A program made the translations under genes and the position numbers. From the NCBI RefSeq assembly GCF_029784135.1, contig NC_073746.1:97681015-97745014 (forward strand): a stretch of 64,000 nt of DNA. The letters run 5' to 3'. The notes under the pieces were generated by a model. It had not been told where the DNA came from. It saw nothing but the letters and a program-made list of their open reading frames with translations, and ran no database searches. This document shows, one piece after another, positions 44,600-57,195 of this stretch. How positions within the stretch are numbered: position 1 is the stretch's first letter; each line of letters starts with the position of its first letter. The stretch comes from Toxorhynchites rutilus septentrionalis. Its lineage: Eukaryota; Arthropoda; Insecta; Diptera; Culicidae.

Positions 44600-46230
44600 T
44601 ATATCAGTTTTTATGTTGAACACACTCTCCTTCATTTTTTGATTAGTCAAAAGTCCTTACCGTTTCAATTCAGTACGTTACGCACCTTTGTTTTTACGTT
44701 TGTTCAAAACATCCTTTTAACCACTACTAATGGTTAGTCGTCCCGAACGCGGATGCTGTTACTGAAGTTCCCTGGCTTATGTTCCTGTGCGACGATAGTT
44801 CAAAGGATTCGGTTCGGATTCAAACATCACAGCCGCAGCGGAGCACGTTTTTCCTAAGTTACACACCCACTCGTGTCGTCGCGTTTCCCGTGAAAGCACT
44901 AACTGGAGAGCAATAGATAGTGTGCTGTTAGTTTATTTAGTTTTCCGAGATAGCAAAACCTCGTACGGAAATATGTTGTTATGTTTGGAACTGGAGGAAA
45001 GAACCCAAACAGTGTGATAACCCGTAGAAATACTCATTCATAAGTAGAAATCAGTGTCAGAAGTGAATGGAAACCAAACGCCAGCAGAGCGAAGAGTGAA
45101 CAAATTTTTGAAATACACTTTTTATCAGTTCAATTCAGTAATTAATGCAAACGAAGGAAGACAAAAAAAAAACAGCTTGTGATTATCGAATGTCAATGAC
45201 CAAACCGGAGGAGGAGCTCAGATTTGGATGATTTTAATAGGAACAAAAATCTCGAAATCCTCAACACAGAGGAACTGTGTTTCAACAAAAATTATCCCCA
45301 GGAAGGAGAAACACGTGAAACACTCAGCGGCGCGACGGCATTCGACAACATCACGAGTGAAACGGATCCGTTTTTCTTCCAAAGTGCCGCTGGCTCGACC
45401 GCAAACACGAGCCACGAAAACAAACCCAAGCATTTTTCGCTTAGCTCCTGTTTGAAAGCTCCATTTTTACCGCATGTTAAACAATTACATCCAAACAAGT
45501 TTTAAAACAGTTTTTTGAAGTCGCAACAGCAACAAAAAAAGGTTTTCGCGTACTGCCACGATTGCAGTTTAAGTGCTTTTTTCATAACAAATTTTTACAA
45601 CTTTAAAGTTACACTTTTCAACTATTCAAACAAGCTGCGCGTTACGATACGAAAAAAAACATCGCTTCTTATTACTCACTTACAACGAAAAAAAAGTATA
45701 GTTATCAACAACAACAGCAACAACAAAAAGTTTGTTCTACTGAAACCATAAGAATCGAAAAAAGTGTCTTATTTACAACTAGAGGAAGTAGTGACCGAAA
45801 AAATAAGAAGATTTTTATAGCACAAAATGATACAGAAGTAACGACAAAAAATAGTTATTTCGAAATTTAGAAAAAAAAAAGAAGAAAAGTGAGTGTGCGA
45901 GAACGAAGAAAACTGAAGTGTGATTAAGACAGTGTGTAATCTAGCGAGCAGGAGTATCGCGTTGACAGAGAGAAGAAAAAAAACATGACACCAGTTGAAA
46001 AACTCCAGCAAACCTATTGGCCTGCACATTAGTTAGCAATAAAGCAAAAACTAACGTCCATTAACAGAGTCGCAAACGACGACACGACGCAAAATTGCTC
46101 CACACCAAACCGGAGGAGGCCCCCAGAGTCCGGCAAATTCGTCGTAGATTAACAACAACAACAACAACGGCAAAAAAAAGTGTCATCCCGTGCAAGCGGA
46201 AGATATAAATCCATCTCTTGTTTCTATATG
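44600..46230 (+). other. Candidate long 5' UTR first exon of a host gene
   Basis: A 1.6 kb TE-free block with the look of a mosquito/fly 5' untranslated exon. It has many GTGAA, AACAAAAC and (CAA)n motifs (45707-45727, 46150-46168) and several short upstream ORFs, the longest ATG-led one being 45228-45455 (75 codons). It ends in a strong splice donor, TATATG|GTAAGTGTG at 46231. Initiator-like TCAGTT and CT repeats lie at its start. Stops occur in all plus frames, so it is not coding throughout. Downstream DNA would be a long first intron. The gene cannot be named from this window. The evidence is compositional plus one donor site. Confidence 0.45.
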
Positions 46231-49200
46231 GTAAGTGTGCGTCTTTTTTTTTTCTTTGCTTCTGTTTCCTTTTTGCAAGACAAAATATGGTTCCTTCTGG
46301 GTCCAACCGAGATGTTGTGTACCTCGTCCCCCCTCCCCGTGGGATCCTTCTGATGGACGTTGGACGTCGGGTTCAGAGGGAGCTACGAGAGTGCATATGT
46401 GAATGTCTCCTGCCAAGGAGCACGTGTATTGTGTGCTTCGGAATCCTTTGAGTTTTTTTTCCAGCGGTTTCGTGCTTAGAAATAGGATGGATAAGTTCGG
46501 TCAACAGATGATGGATTGAGATGTGTAACATGATATCGTTTCGCGAATGTACGGCAAAATATGACACATTGTGTCATACTAACACACAGGAATAAAACAC
46601 ATGTTCGTTGGACTAAAATCCTTTCTGTCATAGATATACAGCAAACGTGTTTCAAATCCTGATAAGGTTTCAACCTTTTTCAATAAGGATTCAAATTTCG
46701 ATTCTACTGACAACATTGTCACGATAACATCTTTTACACAAAAGCAACTGTCAAATTTGACACGAGGGACAGTCTGAACAGTCTGATTAAATTAACACTT
46801 TCAAATGAGAAAAAAAATACTTTCATGTTCCTCTCATATTTAACTTTAAGTACATAAGGAAATTTTTAATAAGTCCAATTAGACACATTGTTCCCAGTTG
46901 TTCAGCGATTGTACATTGTTTTGAAAAAAAAAATTCACAACATCCTGCAAAAGTGGTTAACAGCTCGACCTCAGGATGATATGAGGTCATCAATGGATGC
47001 AATCATTTATTTGGACTTCCGCCAGGAACAGTATTTTCTCTCTATCACAAAATGTTATGTAAAATGGAATACCTTCACCCAAGTCTTCGAAATTCTGAAG
47101 CTGCATAACCTAAGTAACCGTAAGAGTTAATTTATCAACTTATAGTGCCCTATTATGGCTCTATTTCAGCATATCTATTTCAGTATTTCAGTTTAGCAGT
47201 GTATAAGCATTTTTAATGCTTGTATTGTTTTTGAATAAAAATATGAATGAAAATAGCATTAATGATAGCATTATATGCGTATTTAGTGTTTTCACATAAA
47301 GCTTACAAGTCTTAGAACAAAAGCAGTAATAAAAATTTTATGAGCAAATCTAGTACTATCATGTTATTGTTATACGCATTAAAACAAAATAATCAATATC
47401 GCTAATGCTAGTATGAGGCTATTACTTGGTATTGGAAGTCAAACTGACTGCAAGCGGTGATTGAAATACGACTAATTTCATCTCTAATTTCTGTAACAAA
47501 TAACAAAGACACGATGAAAACAGATGTTTCAGAGTTTTCTGGTTGGAATCACATCAGTTAATTTTCAAATTACATTTACTTCTCATTTCAAGTCCCTTCC
47601 GGAAACCCAAATAAAAAACAAACCTGTTGAAACCTCAACAACAATAAAGGTTTGTGGGTTTTGAAATGTATAAGGTTCACACGAAGCCGACTGCCGGCTT
47701 CTCTCTTTCCTAAATAATCCACAATACATTTTAATACCTAAATAAACCACACAACATTTTAACCCTAAGGCCTTATAGCAACTATATTGACACTTATGAA
47801 AAATGTGTTTTTTCGCTGCACTTGGAAAACTATTTCATTATTTTGCTTTTCCAAAGACTTCTAAAGGTATCCGGAAATACTCCTAACAATGTATTTTTAT
47901 GTAAACAAAGCGCGATTTTAGAACACCGACTGAAAATTATATGTAAATTCTTTGAAAATGCAACAAGTTTATTTGTTTTTCACTGGAAACGTTCTATTTA
48001 GGATCTACTGTGTATGATCATAAAGTTTTTTTTTTTTTCAATATAGTAAATGGTGTATTTGATGAAAATTGAAACTTTCATTTTTTTCATTGTAGGCTAT
48101 ATAAAAAATTGTTTTTTCACTGCACTAGAAATATTGTTTTCATTTCTGCATAACCAAAGGCGCAATAAAAGGCGCTCACAAGGCAGCGAAAAAAAAGTGT
48201 TTTTGGAGTTAACGGGCAACTCTATTGCCACCAGTTTTTCCAACTGTTTCAATAGTATATTTTTTATCAAAGGTAAATATGTGTTCTTCCTCATGTAAGG
48301 CTCATGTTCTCTGATGTTTGAATCGAGCCCTTGTCTAGCTACCACGGCCTTATAATGGATTGAAGGCGCTAGTAATGCTCAAATAGTTAGCATTTTAAGC
48401 ATTGAATCAGCTATATATGAGAATATAAATAATATAAATCATCATTTATGCAATTTCGGATATAGAGTTGATTCAGGGCTATTCCTTGGTGTTCACTGCT
48501 TTCTTGAGAAGCGAATTCCATTCTCAACGTCAGTTTACACCAGTTGAAAGTTGAGTTCAAATTTAAGTATCGCTATACAAAATCTAGTGCCATCCATACG
48601 TGAAATGCTTGCTACTGGCGCCGCTGTGAATGTCGGAGTTTCTAGGGTTTCTAACAAATATGATAGTGCTCAATCTAGAGGCGAATGAACTGAAAAGTTT
48701 AAACTCTCCAAAAGGAAGATGAAGAAGAAGTGCTCAAATGAAACTAAATATATTCATCGACAGGTTTAGTCTTAAATTTTCGGAGAATTTTTTTTGAATA
48801 GTAACAGTAATACAAACATATTTTCGTTGAAGTTACAGTAGATACATTCAATTTGAGAAAGAAAAAGCGTGGAACACCCAGCCCCTGGGTATCACTATTC
48901 TAGCTAACAGCATGTGACATCAATCACTTCAACCGCGAGAACTGCCACACTCAAAAACTGGTGTAAATACTTTAGAAACCTGTGTAAATTTTTTTATATA
49001 TTTTGAATATTTAAAGCATTTTAATAATCAGTTGATGCTTCTAAATTTCGTTTTGAACAAAGGAACCAAGCAGCTGTTAAGAACTTCAATATAATTTGGC
49101 GTTCATTTTTGCATGATTTGAAGTTCATTTTGCATGATTTGAACGCCAAACTATTCTTCCAGTCACACAAAACCCAATCGATTCATTGAATCCAAATATT

Positions 49201-49780
49201 GAAGATACTCCTCCAAAATTGAGATCACTCTCAAAACGCTTTTTTTTGACACTTTAAGCTGTTTGATCGAGTAATTTTTCAAACACCAACTTAACCAAAG
49301 AAAAAAGTGATAAAATAAGTCCGTTTAGGCTCCCGATTTGTTCGAAACATCTGTATTTGACATATGCAACGAACACACGATCTTAGTAACCCATGGAAAA
49401 CATATGGCGCTCTAATACTAACATAGACTCACAGGTTATGTATATTTATTTCAACGAAACCATCGCTATGAGTGCAAAAATGAGGTGCGGCTATAGAAAA
49501 TAGGCACAGTTCATATGTCGTAATATAACGCAATTTATGAAAGAGGAAAATCCGAATGTCCGAAATCTAATATGCATTTTTTTGCGAAAAATTTTGGAAA
49601 AATACGTATATTCTATGACGATGAGATGAGAATCTACTCAGAGAAATTCATTTTATAGCATTTCTGAACCATCTGTACGACATGGTATAATGTCTAGGGA
49701 CAATTCTGGATGTCAAAATTAAATATGCAATAAACTTTTTTTTGTGAGAATGTTTTCAAATACGTATAGAGTTGTATAAA
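46231..49780. other. AT-rich DNA, no gene seen (putative intron)
   Basis: Starts with GTAAGT if the upstream exon is real. No transposase relics were recognised. An 80-codon ATG-led frame at 46888-47130 has no known motif. A small hairpin at 49095-49150 is reported in the findings. Confidence 0.45.
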
Positions 49781-49789
49781 AGTTAGACA

Positions 49790-50320
49790 ACTAGACGGAA
49801 ATCCTTCCCAAACTGCAGAGACTGCTTGAAACAATTCTGTTGTGTTTTCACTTGCCTGCTAACTCGGCGGTTCACAATTTCCCAGAGATTTTCAAAGGGA
49901 TTTAGATCAGGTAAGCACAATGATTTTGTGATGATGAAACATTTTTTTTCTCAATTTTGCAAGTGTTATTGGAATTATTTATAGAGAGATTATTATATAA
50001 CATTTTCTATAATCTCTCTATAAATTATCCCGTTTGTTATTCCATCAATACGATGGAAAGGTCCCACAACTTGCCCAGAGAGACAACCTCAAACAATCAC
50101 GCTTCATCTCATGTTTATTTAGTACCAAATAGTCGTAGTCATGCTTTCGAAATCAAATTGATTGATTTTGGATTCGTTTTCTATTTCGAAGCATTCCAGC
50201 TTAAATTGTTCTTCGTAAAGAAAAGTCTTGCCTTTCTATGTTTGTTGTTAAGAAACGGCTTCTTCGATGGTCTGAAACAACTCTCGCAACCATCTCATCC
50301 ATCACGGAACGGCCATGGAG
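49790..50320 (-). pseudogene. Tc1-like transposase relic, C-terminal two thirds
   Basis: From about 50290 leftward on the minus strand, frames give FLTTNIERQ and RLFFTK-like pieces, then GCLSGQVVGPFHRIDGITNG (the Tc1 block with VWGCFS...GVGPI) and YREIIENVI. A deletion removes the second Asp segment. Then PDLNPFENLWEIVNRRVS covers the catalytic Glu region (about 49905-49860), followed by a degraded tail. Many stops and frameshifts. It lies next to the plus-strand mariner fragment, as the Tc3-like relic does at about 5 kb. Confidence 0.7.
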
Positions 50321-50475
50321 CGTACATCCAATTCACACATGGTCTCGGATCCTTATGCAAGACAATCGTTTCGAGAACAACGTGTGATTAGCCGATTCAT
50401 TCTCGGCGTTTTTGTTTTCCTTGTATGACCTGGACGGTTAATCGTTTCAACCAATCTCCTTGTTCTGTTGCAACA

Positions 50476-50767
50476 AACGACGAAGGTCAAAAGAGACTAC
50501 GAATCCAGAAATCGTAAAACAAGTGCATCGACTCGTTTTGAATCATCGTAAAGTGAAGCTACGCGAGTTAGCTGAGGCTGTAGACATTTCAAAAGAACGA
50601 GTGGGATACATTTTGCACGACATTTTGGACATGAAAAAGCTATTGCGCGATGGGTGCCGTGTTTGCTGACCGTCGACCAAAAACAGCGGCGCGTTGATGA
50701 TTCAACAGCCAGTTTGGCGTTGTTGGAGCGTAATCGAGGGGACTTCTTTCGACATTTTGTGACATTT
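50476..50767 (+). pseudogene. mariner transposase N-terminal fragment, copy 2
   Basis: The frame gives TTNPEIVKQVHRLVLNHRKV, then KLRELAEAVDISKERVGYIL and DMKKL, the helix-turn-helix part of a mariner transposase. A frameshift follows at about 50645 into RWVPCLLTVDQKQ, LALLERNRGDFFRHFVT. Homology stops before the first catalytic motif. It belongs to the same subfamily as 4994-5147 and is truncated at the same position. Confidence 0.8.
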
Positions 50768-50869
50768 TTTTTTTGATATTTTGAAAAATACAATTTTGGT
50801 TTGATTTTTGTCTCGATTTTTTGAGGCAAAAACGCAATTCTTTTACAAAAAATGTCACCATTTCGTCAA

Positions 50870-51990
50870 AAATCAATATTTTGAAAAAATCCTACTTACG
50901 ATGACAGGAAATATATCCAAGAATACGTAAAAAAAAATCATCGGTTGAAATCAGTCCACTAAAAAAAACTTGTAGAACTCCCACCAGTTTACAAGGTTTA
51001 GGCTGCAAGGGTTCAACACCATTTTTTTTTGTTTGTTAGGTAATATATACCTAATAAAGCTGTGATATCAGATTAATCATAATAATGTATTTACTCGTTG
51101 AAAAGACTCGCGAAAATCACATACTTCTTATGATGTTCAAAGTGTACTACCCCCTTAACCAACTTGACAGTTGCCTAACCTTTTTCGTGTGCTTTTCATA
51201 ACCATTTATTTTTTTTTATTTTTTCTTCGTAACCAATTATATTCAACTGGATTGCTTTTTAGCATCAATGTGTAAATAATCGACGTCATATCCAATGTAA
51301 AATTTTGCAGTGAGGGGTATTCGAATGTAATTTGACGTTCAAAAAACATCGATTGAATTACAGAAAATAATTTCTGCAAATAATATTTCATACCTGTTGT
51401 TGCACTCAATGCAAAACTTCCAAACCGTTTAGTGAAAACCTTTTTTTCATTCAATTTCACGATACCAATAATAATGATAAGTATAATATAATATTAGGCA
51501 TTATCCTTTGATCAAGCTTATGTTAATATTATATGTTAGTCAAGTGACTTCGAACAACAGTTATCATAAAGGCACAATTCTTTCAGTGTGAACTTTAGTA
51601 GGGATTTTTTAATGTAAAATTTTTTTATCGTGCTACTAACAGATTGCAGATTGTCAAAGTTCTAGTAATATGTTCTGAAAGTTAGGTGTAAATAGAATAG
51701 TACTCATTAGCTTATTTGAGATTTGAAGCGCAATTCGACAAAATACATAGGTACATGTGTTCACTTTAGAGCATTTGCTTGTTTCACGAGCTACGCAGGA
51801 GGTTCCGGGTGGAGATGCATGAGTTTTCCCTCAATTTCTTCAATTATGTCAAATATTCAGATGAAAGCCGACCTTTGATCACGTACGATAATCATGAAAT
51901 CATACTTGACGATCATGTGTTGCATGCTTCGTTAAGCCTTTTTCGCCTGTCAGGGGACTCCCATTTGAACACAATAGTTTCGAATTTCCT
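50870..51990. other. No gene seen
   Basis: AT-rich, with short frames only. Confidence 0.45.
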
Positions 51991-53560
51991 TGGTTCCCCC
52001 TCCCTGTGAAGGTTCGAGCCCATAAATTCCAACATGCTAATCTGCCGTTAATGTTGTTAACGACGACCGTCCGTAGGTTCACACAGGTGAAAGCCTATGC
52101 CACCAACGCGTCTTCGAAAATCATTTTACGTATTTTTTTTATCCGCTCCATTGGTTATTTTAGGCGGTCAATCAAACCATCGCGCACACAGGTCATCAAG
52201 CTTGAACCGCGCCGAGGCCGTTCCGTCCGGGCGTCGTCGGGTTCGGGCAAGTTCAAGCGCGGGGGAGACGACGCCGTTTGCTGAATAGCCCCCCAGTCAG
52301 TGTGTCGGTTCGGGCCGATGGAGGAAAATTATAATTGAAAATTACCTCAGGTAATCGAAGCGCGCTCGCGCAGGGTGATGTTTGGTGAGGTGTTAAAAAG
52401 TGCTGAACGTGCGCTGCGATGGGACACAACGGGCGGAAAACAAATGAAACAAAAAGCGCCGTTTACATATACACCAGAATAATGTGTGCGAGAGTGCGAG
52501 AATCCGCTTGACTATTCATTTATTCTGCACTCGAATGAAATTAAAACCTTTCAAAACGGGCACCTCTTGATTGGCCCCCGGCTCGACAGGCCGAGGGGCG
52601 ACGGGGGCCGAGGAAAGAGAAAAAAAGAGTTTATTAAATATGGATTTATGCAGGTATAGCGTCGTAGTGTCATGTCACTAATGTGATGTAATGGAAATCG
52701 ACGTTTTGAATGCGCGTTTGGGGCGGAATGCATGCGCGGCTTAGAATGTACACCGGGTCGCGTGAATATTATATACTACGGCTACTAACAAAGCTTTCGC
52801 CGCTGGGATGATCCTAAGTCGCCGCTTAGTGTAGCATGTGTGTGCTCTCAGGACCACAATCGGCACACGTCGAATTGTTCAACAAGTTCGTATCAATTGA
52901 GCGCAAAAACATTGAACATTGAAACGAAACAAGTACATGTGTTTATCAAAAAACGTGTGGAAGGTTATTTTGTAATGTGGTCATCAGCCCACCATTTATT
53001 TTTGTTGTCCACAAAACACCGAGGTCTGTTTTGGTTCAACAAGACTCAGCACACAAAATATGTTGGTCACGCATTTTAGTTTGGAAGTGGTTGATGTTGC
53101 TTGGGAAGGGTTTTTATAGGGGAGTATACCAATGTAATCAGTCAGTTTTGAAGGGAATGGAACTTTGCCTTCTCATTTTGTCATAAATCGGTTGAGAATC
53201 CGAATTCAATCTATTAGTTCAAACCCAAAGAATAATTCATCATTTCCGGACAATAGCAACTTGTTTGGCATTGTAACACCACGTTTTAATCAAATGATTT
53301 CCTAGCAAACTCATCGGGTCAGCAATAAAAATAATGCCCATTCATATGTGGAAAAATTATAACATCCTAAGGGCGGACTCCATGTGGTCCACACGAACCA
53401 TTCATGGCCATCAGCACTTCCGCTCACAAAACGAGACCTGTTCCACCCTCCGGCAACGGATACAATCCAAAATCTGACCACCGAACGACAAATAGTCAAA
53501 AAACCACCAAACCCAGCGAGCGTTCATTCCTTCGTTCGATGATCATCAATCGGATTAATT
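51991..53560. other. GC-rich, TE-poor DNA, no assigned gene
   Basis: GC-rich segments at about 52150-52320 and 52540-52620 lie among ordinary sequence. ATG-led frames of 60-90 codons occur on both strands but have no recognisable domain. The composition suggests host intron or regulatory DNA under some constraint. Confidence 0.35.
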
Positions 53561-53719
53561 ATGTTGCAGTGGCGCGGAGCCATCGACATCATCTCGCAGA
53601 GGAAACCCATAAAAATCGTCGACATCGTCTCGATCTGTTACAGCTCCACCGACAGCGACGGCTCCTCCCCCAACGATCCACAGGAGCCCCAGCGGCGGCG
53701 GCTAGCGAGATTACATTGA
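53561..53719 (+). CDS. Hypothetical 52-residue open frame
   Basis: The frame starts MLQWRGAIDIISQRKPIKIV, continues with SICYSSTDSDGSSPNDP and PQRRRLARLH, and ends at TGA 53717-53719. Third codon positions are GC-rich (ATC, GTC, AGC, GAC), which is coding-like. The ATG lies within TTAATTATGTTGCAG, so it could instead be an exon beginning after the CAG. An overlapping 145-codon frame on the same strand is less coding-like. No family recognised. Confidence 0.25.
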   Translation: MLQWRGAIDIISQRKPIKIVDIVSICYSSTDSDGSSPNDPQEPQRRRLARLH

Positions 53720-56020
53720 GGAGAGGGACAACACAAAAACATTTGCATCATCGATATCATGACGGTCAGCGTCCGGCCGGGATGTGTGTGATACAAGAGG
53801 AAGGAATCGAGCCCATAAAACCGATTTCTGTTTGGTCGTAGGAGATATCGAACAAAAAAAAATGCGCGCGCCCCATGGCAATTTATCCGGATTCGGGGCG
53901 TCAAGTCCGCTAGATCACCTTCGGGGGGATACCACTGGCTGACCACCACCACCGACCGACCGGATCGGACCGGATGCCGGCCACAAAAGTGTGGGATAAT
54001 TTTCGCTCGCAACTCAAATGATCTTCTCCTCCCCCTAATGGTGAACGGGGTGATGCTGTGTGTCTGCGGATGGGACATTTTTCTGGGGGCTTAAATGAGC
54101 CCGCGGAATAAATTAATGTCTTTCGTTGGCACCGTTGCAAGATTATGCCTAAGGTTTGGGGCCTGCCAGTGCGCGCAGGAAATGGACGATTGGAGCAATG
54201 TGCATGTGGTGGACACCCATCACCCAGCGGCAGGGACGCCGCGCGCGAGTGTGCGAGCTTTCGGGGCATTTATTTCCAGTGTTATTTTTTTTTTTTAATC
54301 TTACATTCACTGTGACCGAGTTTCGAGACTGTCAAAGCTGAAATATTGATGGGCTTCCTTTGGGGGCAGGAGGTAGCCAAGCAAGTGAAACGAGAGCGAT
54401 TTCCGAGGCTAAGTTTCGCACCAGCACCAGCGGTGATCGCCAGGGAAGTGACCTCACGTCAGCGGTAATTCGTGTTGACAGATGCAGGAGTAAAAAAAGA
54501 CCGATGGAAATATTTTCGGGTCCCATGCCGGAGGTTGATTTCCGCTTTTTTTTTATCCATTAGAGCTGGATTTTATCCACCGAATTCGTTTCCGAGTGGT
54601 GCATTTTTCAATTGAGTGTTTCGAGTGTTATAAAATTCATCCAAGTACGAAACTCTGGTTAGAACATTCGTAAATCAATAAATCCAATATCATGCTGGCA
54701 TGCTTGTTGTTATATCGACTAAAATCAGATCTGTCCCGTCAATCAAAACTCGATGTTTTTAATCAACATCGACCAATTGACGAATTTACGTTGGATTTAC
54801 AAGCAGATGGCGCAGCGAGTAAAATGAGGATGTTTTGTTTTTTTGGTATGAAATTCGTTCAAATTTTCTAGAAAAATCAGAATTTATCTTCAAGGTTCCC
54901 GGTTTCATGTATTCTTTCCACGCTGAAAAGGTTAGAAAATCATCATTTTACATATTACGAGGAATGGCTTGTTATAAGTATTGTAACTTTAATTTTTTTC
55001 AACTAAGTAAACGATGAATAGAGTGTTTTGCGCTAAAAATAACCAACCAAAACATAACCAATGATATCAGCCAATTTGATATGATATCGTTTTCATCGCA
55101 ATTATCCATAGTATCAATAACCGGTATGCATTATCAAACTTAACATTTTCGAAGATTATCTATGACTTTGGTCAAATCGCGTGTTAAAACCATCGTAAAT
55201 ATACAAAACTCCAACTTTCTTACCATATACTGACGACATTCAATGGCTGAAATGAATCTAAATTGAAAAAAAAAGAATAATCACCACCGAATGTTGCTTT
55301 TCAGTGCGTTAAATAAACAAACACCCTCACTTTTGTGGTTCTGAGCTCTAATGTAGATGTCGCATGAGCTGATTTAGCTTTGCGTGAATTCGCCAATTTG
55401 TTTACCGACCTTGACAGTTGCTAGATTTGGGTGTTGTGCTGCCAATCAACTATAAAATACTTGATTGTACATGTGGATGTACAACCATTTGTATGAAACG
55501 CTATTATCTATATAATGGCTTTACTTACGATATTGATAACGTCTTCAGAACGGAAATTTTAAATTCCATCATGACGAATGTCAACTTATTACATAAGAAA
55601 TGTGCTTGTACATCAAAATATTCATCCTAGTATAGGAAAATTAGTATCCTTATTTTCCATGGAAATAATCAAAATGTGTATTGCTTATTGTTTGATTCGT
55701 TCAACTGCACATTGAAATGCAATCATGATTGTGAAATGGAATCAGCAAGTGTGCCAATATAGAACCAGCATTTGCCGATAGAGTGTTTGAAATGTTTGAA
55801 ATTTCGTTATTAGCACCCCTTTTCCTTTCAACTCACAACGAAATAAGTTTCAAATATCAAGATAGATTGAATAAGCATTGAGCATGTCCATTCAAGCATC
55901 TGGAAAGGATAGTAAAGACAACTGTTACAGAATCGCACCAAATGCTTGTCGTATAGTTTGTATTATTTTGAGAATCCTAAGCATAAATATCGACTACACT
56001 ATCAAATCGCTACGGGCGGC
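53720..56020. other. Host-like unique DNA, no assigned gene
   Basis: GC-rich to about 54560, then AT-rich. A 70-codon ATG-led frame near 55418-55630, rich in cysteine (CTCGCTTIC), has no clear homology. No repeat ends were recognised. Confidence 0.35.
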
Positions 56021-56021
56021 A

Positions 56022-57195
56022 CACAGTGGTCCCAGAGAAAATTTAGGCGGCCAAAACTCATATTTTTTAGCTCAAAACCCAATTTTTTGGTAGACTGGAG
56101 TTTTCGGATACGCAGAGTTTATTTTTCAACTCTATTTCACCAAAAAACCAAAACGGGGGGGGAGGGGGTGTTCAAAGGGGCAAAATTCAAAATTCTCAGT
56201 TTTTATCATGTTTGGAATCAAAATGGATGTTTTCGGATAGGCAGAGTTCATTTTTCAACTTGGTTTCACCAAAAAACCAAAAAAAAAAGAGGAAAAAATT
56301 GATTTTTCGAACCATCAACTAACTATGAAAAATCATAACTCAAAAACGAAAAAAATAACTCTCTGGTTTCGACATATATTATGTGAAAATTCCTCAGAAA
56401 AATATGAAAAAATATAGCGCCTTTGGTCTCGAGACTATGAAAACAATAAAAAGCGAATACAATCAATAATAACGAGAACAGATTTCAAATTTTCTGCAGG
56501 TTTAGTAAAAGACCAGCTGATTCACTTTGATTTGATATGTCGATCATCTGAATCGGTTTAGTAGTTATGAATTTTTGAAAAAAGTCGTTTTTGGAAAAAT
56601 GAGGAAAAAGTTGATTTTTCGGACAACCCTAAAATGGAAATGGTCACCCTACTGAAAAAATAAAAAAATACGGGTCTAATGTTTTGCGATAAAGAACAAA
56701 ACTACCACTTTTCACGAAAATCAGAGAAAATCTGAGAAAAACTCACAGGACACTTTGAGGAGCACTTTCATTGAAATAGTTTTGCGGGAAAATTGGCTGG
56801 GCAAGTTTTATAAGTTCATCCGAAGCAAGATGAAACTTCCAAAATAGTACTTACTTTGTGTGGAGTTAACACATACTACAACCAACCGAATTTCGAAACT
56901 GACAACAAATTCAAATTCTCCGCTTCAAGAAACATAATGATCCAAAAAAAATTCGTTTAAAAACTTCACCAAAACACATGTTACAAAGACACACGCGAAA
57001 TAGTGGCACCGGCTAGCATGCGAAGCTGGTATCTTATCGCGTTGCCAGAGCAATGATGCGAGCGCGGAATGGGGTGAAACAGGTGATCCTAGATGCCTTG
57101 AACATCCTAGAATAAGGGACTGTAGAATTTCTGTGTTTTTATGCCACTTCATTTCTTGAGTTTTGGCCGCCTAAATTTTCTCAGGGACCACTGTG
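56022..57195. mobile_element. TIR element with ~38 bp inverted ends
   Basis: The left end CACAGTGGTCCCAGAGAAAA, continuing TTTAGGCGGCCAAAACTCA, is matched inversely at the right end with one substitution (57158-57195). Inside is a ~125 bp partial tandem duplication (about 56096-56150 and 56221-56276, TTTTCGGATA...GCAGAGTT) and a copy of repeat R3. No transposase frame. GCGGCA occurs near both outer flanks, but no exact target duplication is in register. Confidence 0.7.
56285..56740 (+). repeat. AT-rich dispersed repeat R3, copy in TIR element
   Basis: Closely matches 37119-37560 throughout, preceded by the GATTTTTCGAACCATC block also seen at about 36155. Its presence inside a TIR-bounded element suggests either that R3 is part of that element family or that it inserted there. 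Confidence 0.7.

Noticed and set aside
53404..53841. 145-codon plus-strand frame rich in His and Arg
   Set aside because: Codon choice looks less coding-like than the overlapping 53561-53719 frame. The His/Arg runs look like an out-of-frame shadow.
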